From Kalaharituber pfeilii (taxonomy: Eukaryota; Ascomycota; Pezizomycetes; Pezizales; Pezizaceae): a stretch of DNA of 64,000 nt. The DNA is taken from NCBI GenBank assembly GCA_015179045.1, contig WHUZ01000003.1, forward strand, positions 744,001-808,000, given 5' to 3'. A program made the translations under genes and the position numbers. Shown one piece after another: positions 12,156 to 25,475 of the stretch (positions are counted from its first letter, which is position 1; each line of letters starts with the position of its first letter). The notes below the pieces were generated by a model. The model was not told the DNA's origin and made no database searches. It was given only the letters and a program-made list of their open reading frames with translations.

Positions 12156-15100
12156 ATGGATGAAGATATCTCTATGCCCATCGTCTCGCTAGAGCAAATG
12201 GGCACTATCCCTCCGCAGCCGCCACCGGACCTGGATGAGTGGCGAAGGAAGTTGTTTGTTGTTGAGGGGACGATTCTGATGTCGGAGGACGAGTGAGTAT
12301 ATTTTACCTTCCGCACCTTCTTTCGCCTCGCTGCTTCATACGCCCTGACCCCACCACCCACTCACCCACCTACCGCTACCCCCCCGCCCATGGGGCCCCA
12401 CCTCTACTTCACCCGCAATAAAATAAAGTTTTTCTCGGGACTGGGGTAGCGTGAAGGCGGATCAAGTGTGGGGGGGGGAAGCTTGTTTCAATGCCCTGCT
12501 TGAACGAGATTGGCTAATGCCGTCATCTGTGTGGCGATTTTACCCGCTCAATGTAGGTGGAATACGTATTGGCCGTATATCGACAACGTTTGGTAAACAA
12601 CCCTTTCTCCCCTTGTCCCTCGCCGCTCTACCCCCTTACCACCATCTCCAAACATCCCCAAACCCACTGCCCTACCATGCACCATGACCCTATCCGAAAA
12701 GCAACGTGCCAACATGTCTTCTTCGCCACTGCAGGTCCCACCGCTCGACGCAGAAATCAAAAAAGGGTCCCTTCGTCACGCACTACTACGACTGCCGCCT
12801 CAAAGGCCGCCCCCGGGCACCCCCGTGAACCAGGATCCCAACAAGAAGAAGCGCAAGCGCACCGCACGCGAGCGCGACCTCTGCGAGATGAAGATTAAGG
12901 TCATCGAGACGACAGCGCCGGTCCGCACGTTCACGGTCGAGCGCGTGAAGCGTGAGATTGTAGGCGGGGTCGCGGTAGGGACGGACGACGGGAGCGGAAG
13001 CGGCGGCGGCGGGGCGGGCGGAGCGAATGCGGGCGAGTTTCACAGACACACGTTAGAGGAGAGTGATAGAATTAAGAGGAATAGCGTGATGAGGCAGCAA
13101 TTGAAGATGGAAAAGGAGTTGAAGAAGGTGCAGGTGAGTTTTTATTTTTCGGCGGGGGGGGGGGGGGGGTTCTTTAGTTTTCATGTTTTGTCTGTAGGGC
13201 TATAGAGTGATGATGGTGGTGGCTATCTGCCGTTCGTTTACGATTCCCACATCTCATCTCACCGCTTCTATCTACCCACAGTCGCCGCCTCACCTTGAGG
13301 TGGGGCAGCTTTCACTTTCGCCAAAAATCGGCATCCATCGGCGTATAAGCCATCATGTCATCACTCTGCCCTATTCACCCCCTCCATCTACCCCGATATT
13401 CCAAGTCACGTGACCCGCGGCCCGTCCTCCACTTCCGTGTCCAACTTTCCCTATCCTAACATCCCCTCCCCCTCCGCCACCACCACCCTAAACTCTACCA
13501 TACTACCTGACCTACCTTAAACCTACGATAACGCACGCCTATCCCCCTGGCAGCATATCCCATCAATTCCTCGACGTCCTCTCCCCCTTTCTCCCAATTT
13601 ACATCCCAAATCTACTACTCTGCCTACAACTTTCCTTTGTGAAAATAACAAGCAAGACCTGCTAACTCGCCGCCCTCTCTTTCCCCCGCCTCGCTATGCC
13701 GGAGACCACGGCCCAACAGAAGACGTACCACAAGAAAGCGTCCGGGCTCGCGTTGCAGACGGTGAAAAGACACTCGAAGCCGAACGACTTGAAGTTGTTT
13801 AGTAGCTGTTTTTGGTGAGTTTTTGTTGTTTGTTGGGATAGATTTGGAGGCTGGACGGTCGCTGTGTGAGGGTAGATGGTGGAATTGGAAGAAAGTGAAC
13901 CGTTAACTCCCCTTGGGACCCCTCTCATCGTTGATCAATTGATGTGATGTGCTCTACGGTAGGAGTCCAAGCTAATGAACTGGGGATCTGTTGCATGTAA
14001 TACAGTCCATTTGCACAGGTACTAGTAGTCTTTCCCCCTTTCTTCTCGCAGGAACATATTCTAACATCCAAAAGCGTGTCTGGATCGCTTTGGAAGTCAA
14101 AGGCATAAACTACCAATACATCGAAGTAGACCCTTACAAGAAGCCCGCCAACCTCCTTGAAATCAACCCGCGGGGGCTGGTACCAGCACTTAAACACGGA
14201 GAGTACGTATCACACTACCACTTTCGGCTCAGTTGGTGATTTGGATCTGCATGGAACCCTTACATCTAAAGCCCTGCATTGCTTGTCCTCCTAAACTAAT
14301 AGTTTCTTTTAGTTGGGGGTGCTATGAAAGCACCGTACTTCTGGAATATGTAAGGAGCCACTCAACCTTCCCTCCTCTCACCTTGCCCACCTAGAGATCT
14401 ATGTACAGATACAAAACTCATCTTCCATATCCAGCTTGAGGATCTCCACGTCGGCCAACCCTTACTCCTACCACATCCCCAAATCCGGGCCAATTCGCGA
14501 TTATGGTGCGATCACGTGAGTTCCCTCCCTACCTCTTGCCTTTTTTTCCCCTTCTCATTCCTCACAATTTCATTCTGAACCAACGCAACCACACAAACCA
14601 CACCAAACTACCGACGCCGGCTCCTTAGAGCTTCTTTCTTTATTTATTTTTGTTATTCTCTTAACTCTTTTCGATGCTCATTGCATATATCTGATTCCTC
14701 TTGCATCTTTCATACCCTCCCCTTCCTTGTAACCATCCTTACCTACCCTATCCGCTACCAGCGCATGCAAAGCTGTAGCTGAAAAGCTTATTCCAACGAC
14801 TAACATTGTTCATTCCATTTCTCACTCGTACCGCTACCACTTTCGGTAGCGGCGCGACAGTTCGGGAATATAATTTTCCCGTATACAGATTGATCGTCAT
14901 ATTGTCCCGCGGTTTTACAGGTACCTGCAAGAGCAGGATCCGGCAAAGGTTCCGGAGCATGAGGAAGAGCTGAGGGTTGAGGTAAGCGTTCATTTTTTAT
15001 TTTTATATTTTTGTTCATATTTTTAATTTATTTTTTCACAAAAAAGAAACAAACCCATGAGGCTATGTTATTCTCTCACCATAAAGCGTAGAAATTAAGA

Positions 15101-17662
15101 AAGCTTCTAGATTTTTTTTTAATTTTTCTTACTTCCGTCGAGTTGCATTTGCAATGTGTTGGCACGTCTGCGAAGTAGTGTGAAGAGTTGCATAGCGAGT
15201 GCAGTGCAGTGCAGTGCGGGGCAGAGTGTTATCGATTGATTGGCAGCAGATGTGCTGACTTTTTTGCTCACACTAAATTTGTTATAGATCGCCAAATTGG
15301 TCAATAATGCAGACGCAGTAGGACCTTTCTTCCTGGTAAGTTATTTCTGCTGATTTTCAGTTCCCTGCGTCCACCTTACTCAGCTTTATTGTCGTCATCG
15401 TGCTGGCACCTCTGACTCCCAATCCCTTACAGAATAATCTTGCTAATCTTTTTCCCCGCAGGGTCCTTTCATATCTCTCGTTGATGTGTCGATCGCGCCC
15501 TGGTTCTTACGGCTGAGGCGTGTACTGCAGCCATACCGAGGGTGGCCGCCAGCGGACGAAAACAGCCGATTGGGCGTTTGGATAGCTGCACTAGAGGAGA
15601 GCCCCCCAGTCAAGAACACGACAAGTGACGATGTGCTGTATCTTGAAAGTTATGAGAGATATGCTGGTGAGTTGTGATTTCATGCTAAGCCTTTTTTTGA
15701 TTTGAGCCTTTTTCTCGATTTTTTGTCCAATTTTTGATTGATGTTTTTTTTTTTCATTATCGTGGAGGTGTAGGATGACAGGCTATGGTTGGATTGTCGG
15801 CAGGTTATTTGTCGCAGTTTTGACCCTCTGGGTTACTTTGGGCTTATTTTGTTCCAGAGCCGCGATTTTTTTTCATTGATTTATTCCTTTTCTTTCTTTT
15901 CTTTTCTTTTGGGGGCCAGGGTCTACATATGCGTAGGGGTGCGACAGGCTCCGGATTGAAGAGCCGGTCCGGTTTACGGAATTGGCTGGTTGGATGCGCC
16001 CGCCATACACATTCAGTTTGAATTTCTTTTCTTTGCCTCCGCCTTGAACCTACTCAGATTTTTGCTGCCGTCCTCACCCTTTTCACTCCCCTTCGCAAAC
16101 TCCGATGTCGGTCAACTACACGATCGTCGTTGCCGATTCGATTCGCTTCGCTCCATTTTGAAACTCAATGCGAGTCGCGAGTTGGCATGACATGACATGA
16201 CATGGCATATGTATACTTGCTATATCAGCATTCCATACCATGCAACATCAGCAGCAAACTGAACATGGACCGACTCGTACCTACGCAATTGGTCACGAGG
16301 ATGAAAGAGAGCAGAGTTGAGTGGGACTAAGTGATACAGGATCAGACAATAACATGATACAGCAGGACAATGGATGAGATAGACATGTGCTCCTGCGTGA
16401 TGGGGTGGAGAGGATTCTGACAATTCTCTCGTAATCTTTTATTTCTGTGCATTCATCGCTTGTTCAATTTCTTAACCTTGTCCCCCCTTCGTTTACGTCC
16501 TACCTTGCCTTTTCTTTCGCTCGATCGTCGAAAGTATCGTCGATATCGTTGTTCTTGAATCATCGTCAGAGGAAGGAGGAGGAACAGAAGGTTTGGAGGA
16601 GGATGAGCATGGGAGTGATTGGGTGCCGAAGGTCATGGGTATTGAGGATCAAAAAAGCGGAAGAATGAAAGGAGTTTAGATGGACAACAGTTCCCCCGCC
16701 TACACCTACGTACCCTATTTGCCTGTCCTCACGCTCCATTCCGATCTGGGATTCTGGGTATCTGGTAACTGGGGCCAGGGAAACCAAGGACACAGCGGGC
16801 TGAGGGGATTTGACGGGGAGCATCAACCCAGAGCTAGCGCACGCGAAAGTGTCCGATACTCGAACGCCTAGACGCTGTGCTTCCTATGGTCTCCCTATCA
16901 CTCGCTCCCGCCGTCCATAATTCCTATCCACTTGCCCAGGACCCATCACTCCAACCTAATTCCAAGCTCGGACTTCTACTCCATCCACTCAACACTTATC
17001 TGCTGGAGTTTGTGCGCGTTACTATCGACAGCCCGATCTTGTTTAGCCTTTTAATGCCGCTTTATTCTCTTCCATTCCTTCCCTGGATTTCCATACAGAT
17101 CATCCCCGCCTATACATGATACCCCCGAGAACGCCTTGCAGCCTTGCATCCCCCATCCCCACATGGCCATCATAATCAGTCAGAAAGTCCCTAGATCCTG
17201 TCCCTGCCGTCGCCACTCACCACCGAATAAAATTTCAAAGTTGAGAGATTGGCCAAGAGCACAATTGGTGCAGGGCCATGGCTAGTTAGCTAATCAATCC
17301 AGTTTTCCTCATCCTCACCTCCACATCAAGCCAGTTTTTTATTGTTTTATCTTTTATTGATTTTTTTTTTTTTTTTTTTCTCAAATTCAGTCCGCTCTCT
17401 TTTGTTCCTCATATTCAGTTCTTCTAATCCTTCGCTAAAACCCCAGTTTACCCACAAAACCTACCCTATCACTAATTTCCGCTTCACTCAACCCGTTTGC
17501 ACGCTAAGTCATTGTGACATATATTCGTTGATAACGTATATTAGCAAAAACGAGTTGTGCAAAAATTGCCAATGCTAAAATGGTGTCCTGTCGAATGCAG
17601 AAAATCGTCCGAATACGTCACAGCTTGCGATGGCGATTAACGCGGGAAGGGAGTTGCCGTAG
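12156..17662 (+). CDS. N-terminal basic domain fused to glutathione-transferase fold
   Basis: Reconstructed as 12 exons: 12156-12292, 12557-12592, 12735-13133, 13720-13814, 14006-14018, 14075-14202, 14313-14349, 14435-14515, 14889-14981, 15288-15335, 15462-15666, 17601-17662. All introns are GT..AG and phases agree. The product is about 444 aa if one missing C is restored in a C run at 12810-12814 or 12820-12824. Residues ~46-64 read as a conserved-looking block (WPYIDNVW, then SHRSTQ). A Lys/Arg-rich stretch and an acidic/helical segment follow. From ~residue 192 a thioredoxin/GST fold begins: DLKLFSSCF, then CPFAQ (putative catalytic Cys ~223), NPRGLVPALKHG and DWGCYESTVLLEYLED, then an all-alpha C-terminal domain ending YERYAE...NAGRELP. 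CPFAQ suits omega-like Cys-type GSTs acting in thiol transfer. The fusion resembles, from memory, conserved filamentous-ascomycete proteins. Substrate and N-domain role are unknown. Confidence 0.85.
15667..17600 (+). other. 1.9-kb terminal intron of the GST fusion gene
   Basis: It starts GTGAGT and ends GAATGCAG, and the split Glu codon (G|AA) restores a typical GST C-terminus. It is five to thirty times longer than most other introns in the gene. It contains T-rich runs (for example 17359-17379) and short ORFs without motifs. If retained, translation stops four codons after the exon end, at 15675-15677, removing the last ~20 residues. Confidence 0.7.
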
Positions 17663-19331
17663 TGGTGTAATAGAGGTGTGGAAGGAGGGGCATTGGTTGC
17701 AGCGGTGTGGAGGGATTTGGTGAGAGAGCGAAGGCTACGCGAGAGTACGACACCATCATAAATATTTCTAATTCTCTACAAAAGAGGTGAAATAGTTTGC
17801 ATGGCATTTAGTTTTCACTCATCTGTGTTTGATATTTGGATCGGACTTTTTATTGTTTATTTTTATTGGCTTACTTTTTGGTACTCTTGGCTGGTGGGTC
17901 ATGTCATTTGCGTTTGTTTTTTACGAATTTTCTGTTTTAATGAAGAGACAAGGGAAAAAAAAAACAGTGCAACTGCCACACACGTTGCGAGTAATTTGAA
18001 TTATATGATGTTTTGTCAGGGGAGGGGAGGGGAGCAGAGTGAGACAAGGTGCTTATTGGTAGCTGAGGCGTTTAAGATGTGACCTTTTTTCGGACTGCGA
18101 ATCTGCGATGAGCTAGAAATACATGAATAACGAAAAAATTTACTTGACGAAACCAAGTAGTTGGGTGTAGTTTATCTAAACACGAGTCAATATGAATGAG
18201 GGTAATGCAAAGCAAGCTTTGACTGCAACTATATTTACCCAGGTTTGAGACTAATATTTACCCACTTGCACTAAAAAAAGGGAAAAAAACACACTTGAAA
18301 CCTTCGAGCACATACATAGGCTTTCCTTTTTTTTTCCCCTTCTCTCATTTCTCCGAAAAAACTGTCTCAATTTGGTATTTTTTTTTTTTTAATTAAAAAA
18401 AAAAAAAAAAAAGTGCATCTGGGCCGCGCCCCATTATAAGAAACAGGACTGCATCATGTGTGCCGTTCGCTAATGTTACCCAAACCAACCCAGCCCGCTT
18501 AAGCACTACATACTACTACTTACCTTACAATCACAAATTTAATTAATGCGGCTGAAAAGCTTGGATGAACTGTCTTTCCCCACATAATTCCTATTACAAC
18601 TCCAATAAACGTACCAACATGTAACCTCATACACCCACATGCATGTATATAACCCAAACGTTGCTCAAAATAAAACACCCCCAAAAAAAGCACACAAATA
18701 TAAAAACTTGATCAAGAAACTATTTACTCTGAACGGAGCAAAATCATAAACTCATCAAGGGCCAAATGTGCAGTGGCTATGTGGTGGGGTGGGTATGCTG
18801 CAGCTTAGGTATTCAGTCCACAACCAAACCAACATTTGAAATACTTCTTACGGATTTAAAACCCGTTCAAACTGTAAACAACAACACACAAAGAAGCTTT
18901 TCCTTTCTAACGTTTCCATAAAACTATTACTTCACCTGTGTAATATAAATGATTTTCCGAGCTTGAGCTTTGTTTCTTAAGATACTTTGTACTCAGTGTG
19001 GGGTCCGACGCTCAAACCTGTAACTTACTTAAACCTTACTTTTGCGCGTATTTTCTTTTAGCATTCTCAACTGACCTAATCAATTGTAAAACAAATGTAA
19101 ATCGATTCAAGTGGGAACAAATCAAGATCACACGGTGTCAAGCAGATCAAAGATTGACATGAAAAAATGTTTCAAGTATATTTCCAATTTTAGGCAATCT
19201 AATTAACATAAATGCAATAGGTTGACAAATGAAAACAAAGGCTTTTATTTGCCTTTCAGATCCCAAGGACAAGGACATTTGTAAACCAACGACAGAGGCA
19301 ATCCTTCCCTTTTTCCCTTCCTTCCTTTCTT

Positions 19332-19333
<2 letters not shown>

Positions 19334-19367
<34 letters not shown>
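19334..19367. repeat. Poly(T) homopolymer, 34 nt
   Basis: Uninterrupted run of 34 T preceded by a CCTT-rich tract. Confidence 0.9.
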
Positions 19368-19368
<1 letters not shown>

Positions 19369-20827
19369 TGGATGAAAATCAATCTTAGTTTTACCTTTTT
19401 TGCTCAAAGCCCCATTCCCGCCCTGCTATTAATTACTTGTACTCTCGATAAGCGTCTCGAGCCATATATACTTATGTATGCCACTTTATGCATTACGCTC
19501 GCTGTTGTTACCTGGATAATCTAAGCCTTGCAAACTCACCTTGAGGTGGCCCTAAGAAATAGGTGGGATGAACTGTCAATATTCTGCACATTCCAAATTA
19601 ATTGTCACACTATCAAAACTGACACAAAGAAATCCTTGATCAAGCAACTACGATATCTTAGTTAATCAAGCATTAATTCCCAATGTATAATCAGCCATAC
19701 GTTAAGCAGAATTACACTACGAAGACCGGCCCGCTCAATGACGGCTCCACATGAGCAGAATGCCTCCCATGTACCCAACCCACCCACAAAATCCATGTCA
19801 GCTTGATGAAGCCTAGTCCCCCAGAACAGATACATACACCCAGCGGACTTCTGCTCCCCATGGAAAACACTATGAGCTAAGCGTGCTCTTTTGCTCCATC
19901 CATGAAAATCAATACTCGACCGAGTTTAGATGCTTTGCATGTACTCAAGTTTTCCTTGTGTAATATGATTGCATATGAAGGATCTATCGCAAATAATCGA
20001 GTTCGAAGGACAATCAGTGCAATCCAATACAATGCAATGCATGTTGGATTAGAATATAGAAGTGATTCTCCCCGCCATAACCAGGTCAAATGACTTACCA
20101 TATCATTATATGTTCAGAGGTCTAGAGATGTAGGAACCATAAACCACTGACATCCCAGACATAGAGCAATTGAGAATCTGCAGAGCCATGTCTTCACACC
20201 CACCTCTGAAACATCATTAAAAATCAAGAATTAGAAGCGAAATTATGCCTTACTTACTCTAGTAATTCGATATGCCGATGTCGACGTTCAATATAAGATG
20301 CTCCTTTTACAATTTGTATCTTGCATCATCACCAAGATAACTATCATCAACATAATTTCTCACAACAGGGTTGCTCATAACCATCACCATTGGACCCAGG
20401 GCGCACATAGAGGCATAATTCTTTAGACTAATAGAACCCCATCCTCCGGCCCCTTCCCCTGTAACCCTAAACTCCTAATTCAATTGGCCCTATCGGTATC
20501 CTGGAAAACTGAGACAAATAAAACACTGTAAAGTAACCTACCCTTTTAGCTCCAATTAAGGTGGCGAGGGGGAAGTTTCAAGCTGATCCTCAGCATCGAG
20601 TATGTTCGACAAATTGATAGCACGAAGCTTTTAAGACATGCACGGTGTATTCCTCTATCTCCCGAATGATGCCTAGTAGAGACAGTTAGAAAGCTACCAT
20701 AAAAAATGCATACATGCGTATCAAAGATTTTCAAGAGTACCTAATAGGAAAAAAATCAACTTTATCACCTGATAGTTCTGAAACCTTGTCAGTGCATATT
20801 ATTACAGCCACAGAAAGTAAAAGAGGG

Positions 20828-20829
<2 letters not shown>

Positions 20830-20863
<34 letters not shown>
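20830..20863. repeat. Poly(A) homopolymer, 34 nt
   Basis: Uninterrupted run of 34 A with no detectable adjacent retrocopy or target-site duplication. Confidence 0.9.
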
Positions 20864-20865
<2 letters not shown>

Positions 20866-23800
20866 TTGTAATAGTCAACACAATAGCAGGAGGATTTTAT
20901 TCAGGCTTTTGTAAAAACTACCCAAATTCTTACACTTTTCTGCCAACGCACTCTACTATACAATCGAGATTTCTTTATGCATTGCATTGACGCTGGAGAA
21001 TATGTTACATATCATACGCCAAAAGGCTGTAGTAAAACATCGAGTAGATATATTTGGTTTGTGTCGAGGTCGGAGATGCGAAGAACCTGTAAACAAAACC
21101 CAACACCTCTGTGATGGTGAAATGTTGGTATGTAGTGATTAAAGGGTAAGAGATGGCAGACAGCAAAGTTGGTGGTCATAACATTACCGGAGTGTAGATA
21201 GAAGACGTACCCACGTTATCAAAAACTTACTGAAAATGTAGGTATCATCGAAAGAGAGGAAACAAAATCAAAAGCACCTCGGCTGCATTTAGTTGGGTGC
21301 TTATGATGCTGACAATAATGCCTTGTCAAATGGTATTGGAAGAACCCTCGTGTTAAAGGAATGAATAACAAATACTGTTTTGTTGCTGCTAGTAGATAAT
21401 GCAGTTCAACAGCCACATGATAATTCATGATCGCAGTTGAACAACAAAGGACAATATTCTTTACGAGTTAGTGGCTGCAGAGAAGTAGGCCACAGGTAAA
21501 ACGTAAAAAATAGTAACGACCACAGAGAGAAGCATGTTTTTAATCCCCGGCGTTCCCTCCGTGGGCTAGGATGTGATGGGAAGGGGTCCACCAGATTCAT
21601 TCTTCAAGCCCCTTGAAGCCGGCATTTCCCAGGCTTCCAGTCTGGTTTAAACGTTGTATTCCTTATTGGGATGTGGCCACAATTCTTGCCTGAGTACTAA
21701 CACTCCACTAATCAGCTTCATTGCGGATCGGAACCTGCTGGACCCACTTCATGAGAGACGTTGGTAACGAAGTGCGCAGGGGTGACGGCGCCGGAAGCAG
21801 GGTGACGTTCTCGGTACTTTAGGCTTGCATATTCCCACATCCTTTTGGTTATGTTTTGTTCGCTTCAAGCTGCCAAGCGCAGCAAGGGGCTGTCAACGGG
21901 AAGTGAACTAAGGGTTTGCACCTTGACTTGACTTTTGCGGGATCACTTTACTCACTTCTTTCATAAAACACCGGGAAACACATCCACTCGCCCTTGGAAA
22001 AGAACGAAAGTTTCTAGTTACCATCTCTAATTGGCATTAACCTCTGGAGTCCACCTGCACTCTGATTCGTTCGGGATCAAGCCTCCGTGGTCATTCTTAT
22101 GTTAGCTTCCGCTCGGATTGTGCTCTACGTCATAGTGGCGCGTGCAGCTTTGTGAATGTGCATTTCCATCCTTTTGCATAATGTGGGCCCAATGTAAGTC
22201 TAGGGTGCACTTCTTCCCGCATTGCAAGCTTTAGTGAAGAGCAACTTGCTGAGGATCGTGTAGCATTCCCTGAGTATAGCAATTGCAAACTCTACCAGCC
22301 AAAATCTGCACAACCTCTCGGGCAAGCCAGTAGCATAAGTTTTAGCAATGCAATTGGCCAGTTTGGCCTGCCATGAGCTTCGTCTAGCATGCAACTTCAT
22401 CCGATCCCAAAATGCACCATGGTAAAAAAAAATAAAAACCGTTGGGGACTTGTAAAATAATTAAATTGGAACTCAGATTAAGCTATGCTAGGGCAAGCTT
22501 GCTAGGATATCTGTAACACAGCTGCCATGTCGATCACATGTGCCGGATATGCGACAGGCGACGTTTTTTAGTTGTCTTTGAGGTCGTTCTCCCACAGTTC
22601 GGGTCACAAATCCAAGGCGTATCAGGTTAGCGTATTCTAGATCAAGGAAACATCGAGACGCGGATGCGATTTCCAACGAATTAGAAATGCGGAGATCGCT
22701 ATCAATGGAACTTGTTCGGGAAGTTTGGATAAATTACACCACCCACCACGCTGACCCCGGCAGCTAATCTTGCTGCCTGGATTGCAAATCGGCCTGCCAC
22801 ATGGAGGCCTTCCCCATACAACTTGCAGATAAACATTTCTAGGGGTCCTCCCGATACGTTACAAATGCCCTGTCAAGATGTTTGACGCTGCCTAAGGGTT
22901 TGGTCAATTCAATGTATGCCAATATGTCAAAGTCACGCAGATCAGCTGAGCGAAAGCTTGTGTAGTTTCGGTCGAATTCGTGGTCAAATGTTGCTTTTGT
23001 TTTTCAGTTCTGGTGTCTGATAGGCTCAAGTACGTACCGTGAAGGAGTGATGTGATTGGCGAGCTAAGTGACGTAAGAAACAAGTGTTGCAATTTGCCAA
23101 GCATAAGCTGCTAAAGCACAAGATATTTTTCGAGACAATGTTATTCAGAGGAATTTATTTAAAAATAGCTAGGATATGTCCCTGGGAGGAAAAAATTGTT
23201 GGACGTCAGGATTGGCCAATGCTTCACTAGCCTAGTTTTTCAAGGTTGCAGTTTTATATCAGAGACGCCCGTTCCTCAAATATGGTGTCGCCATGCTTGA
23301 GCGAAGGAAAGGTCAACATTGAACGGAGCTTTGGATAACTAGCTTGGGGCGTTTGGCTAGTGCAAAATTGGGACGAAACCGAATGTTGACGTATTGGACA
23401 TATCTAAACCCGGATAAGGTAGTTTGATGATCGAAAAATGACATAATCCTCAATGTCTTTGAGCATAGACTGGAAATCATTTGGAAAATGAGCCAAAGGG
23501 ATTATCGGAAATCAAAACTCGTTCTGTTTAGGAATTGGTGTGGGACGACTGGTCAAGAATGTATACACATCAGTAATCGCACCATAACATCAGGTGGCTT
23601 CGATAGTACTTTACGTAGACTTCTGAAAACACACAGAGCATTGAGGTGAAGTGAATTCAACAGAGCAAATATCAGAGCTCCCATGCAATGGATGCATGAT
23701 TTCGATCTGGTACATATGTAGATGTTATACTGTGAGTCCCTGTCTTTGAACAGCTGGGCAATCAAGATTGACAACCTTTTGTGTGGCTGGCAATTGAGCG

Positions 23801-25057
23801 ACGTCTAACAGGCGAGAATCGCGATGGATGAAGTGTCATGTGCAGCATGTAAGGATTGGCAAGTTTTTTGTTTCCGTATGGTCACCGAACTTGTAGTTGA
23901 GATTTCATGCGAGGAAGAGGAGCTAAGTAGGAAAGACTAAAATAAGCTTCTGTACGATGTTCAACAGGTCCGGAGATCTGGAGAGATATGTGTTAGCAGG
24001 TTAGAATTCATAGTTGCACGCCAAATAGCTGTATCTAATATAGGAAAGTGTGTGAAAACCAGGGAATAACAACCCCCATTCACCAGAATGTAATACCGTT
24101 AAAGGTTGTGAGTAATGAAAAATGAAACAGTTTGAAAGTTCATCTGCATCCTTGTAGCTTATTTTTTCCCTCCACATTTATTCTATTTCATCGGAAAAGA
24201 TAACTTACCTTAGAGTTAGTGTATCATTTGACGACACGCAATTGCATTACTATATTGAACATTAGTATGGACCGGACGATATCCGGGGTCAAACCATTCC
24301 TGGATGTTACTTAATCCTATTCGCCCTTTCACTAGGTAGCTGTAAGCCATTTGATGAACTGTTCCTTAGCGGCAGCCCCATTGCACATCACCTGAGGTAG
24401 CCTTAGAAAGGTAAGTATGGGGTGCACGCAGGAGTGTGATAGGCGTTGGCATTTAGACCCAGAATGCTGGTGCTTAGTGGGGGAGGCCCTTGGCGGCGTG
24501 CTCCGAGAGATGGCTGTGTGAATCGAGGCGTTTGTGGGGTCATCGAGATTTCTAGACGATCCGGAGGCGTTTGGACTTCTGATGGCGACTAAAAGGTCAG
24601 ATCAATGGATGCGGGGTCCCTGCCAAGACCTGAAGCTTTTCTAATGGGAAAAAGAAATGCCCTTTACTTTCGTTGGTGCTTAGGCTCGGGATGTGGGGCA
24701 TGGGGCGCATCTGTGTGAGTAAACCAAAGTTGTCAGCAGGGTCCACAGAGGGATACTTTTCACCAGCAGCATCAACATCATCGTCACCGGCATCATCGGT
24801 TTGCCTCTTGCAAACATCGATGTTTCAATGTGTCACCCAGGGTTGCCACTGCGTTCCTCTCGTTCTCACTCACCTGTGACCTCTCTTCCTTCAGTCACAG
24901 CAGTTAACGATCCCCGTCCCCAACGGGCCCCCGGCCTCCTGGATGACTGTATGCACTGTGCGTTTTACTACGCTTTAATTTCTTTTTTTCCCTTTTTTTT
25001 CTTTTTTTTTTTTTTTTCTCTTGTGTGTGTTTGGATTGTGCTCTCTTGGCCCATCAG

Positions 25058-25475
25058 CAATATCTGCTGCCAGTGGATAGTTCTGCCGGTGGAGAGCAGG
25101 AGAATACTGTTGCCACGCCAAAGCTGGATGATCTGGGGGATGTGCCCAACATCAATGCTAGTGACGTACGATCCTCACCCTCGACCGTACTCCAAGTAGC
25201 CTCTCAAGAAGGTTTGGGGCCGTCTGGGGCGTGGAGGAGCAGGGCGGGGGGGAGGTTTGTGTGGTCGCACTGGGTACGGCCTGGGGAGTAGGGTATGCGT
25301 GCGTTGCGTAGTCAGAGCAGAAGACGACCGGCCCCGCGAGGTGGGCGTGCTTTTGCCGTTTTACGCTGGGGCTGATCAGGGTTCTGTCTTGTCGTAAAAG
25401 AGCAAGTACGATGAGCCGCCAATTTTCCGATCTGTTTCGCGGTTGCTGGGCCAGCTTGGAGTAACGTGCCGCTAA
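25058..25475 (+). CDS. Possible 3' exons of an unrecognised gene
   Basis: A stretch after a pyrimidine-rich acceptor (CCCATCAG ending 25057) reads QYLLPVDSSAGGEQ..., TPKLDDLGDVPNI and SSPSTVLQ up to a possible donor at 25196. A second piece after an acceptor at 25399-25400 reads SKYDEPPIFRSVSRLLGQLG... to a stop at 25473-25475. Both junctions are phase 0. The amino-acid composition looks protein-like and the pieces sit in a GC-richer island. I do not recognise the family, cannot find a start, and upstream exons are uncertain. Chance is a real alternative. Confidence 0.25.

Larger units (their letters stand above)
17663..25057. other. AT-rich gene-poor region
   Basis: No ORF longer than about 95 codons and none with a recognisable motif. 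It holds A/T homopolymers near 18379-18412, 19334-19367 and 20830-20863, and long stretches of unremarkable AT-rich DNA. I see no terminal inverted repeats or LTR pair. A Ser/Ala-rich frame at about 24729-24800 might be an exon belonging to the 25-kb candidate. Confidence 0.5.

Noticed and set aside
13696..13719. ATG at 13696 as an independent GST start
   Set aside because: The upstream exon joins at 13720 in phase and completes a sensible protein, and an acceptor CAACAG lies at 13714-13719. It remains possible as an alternative start.
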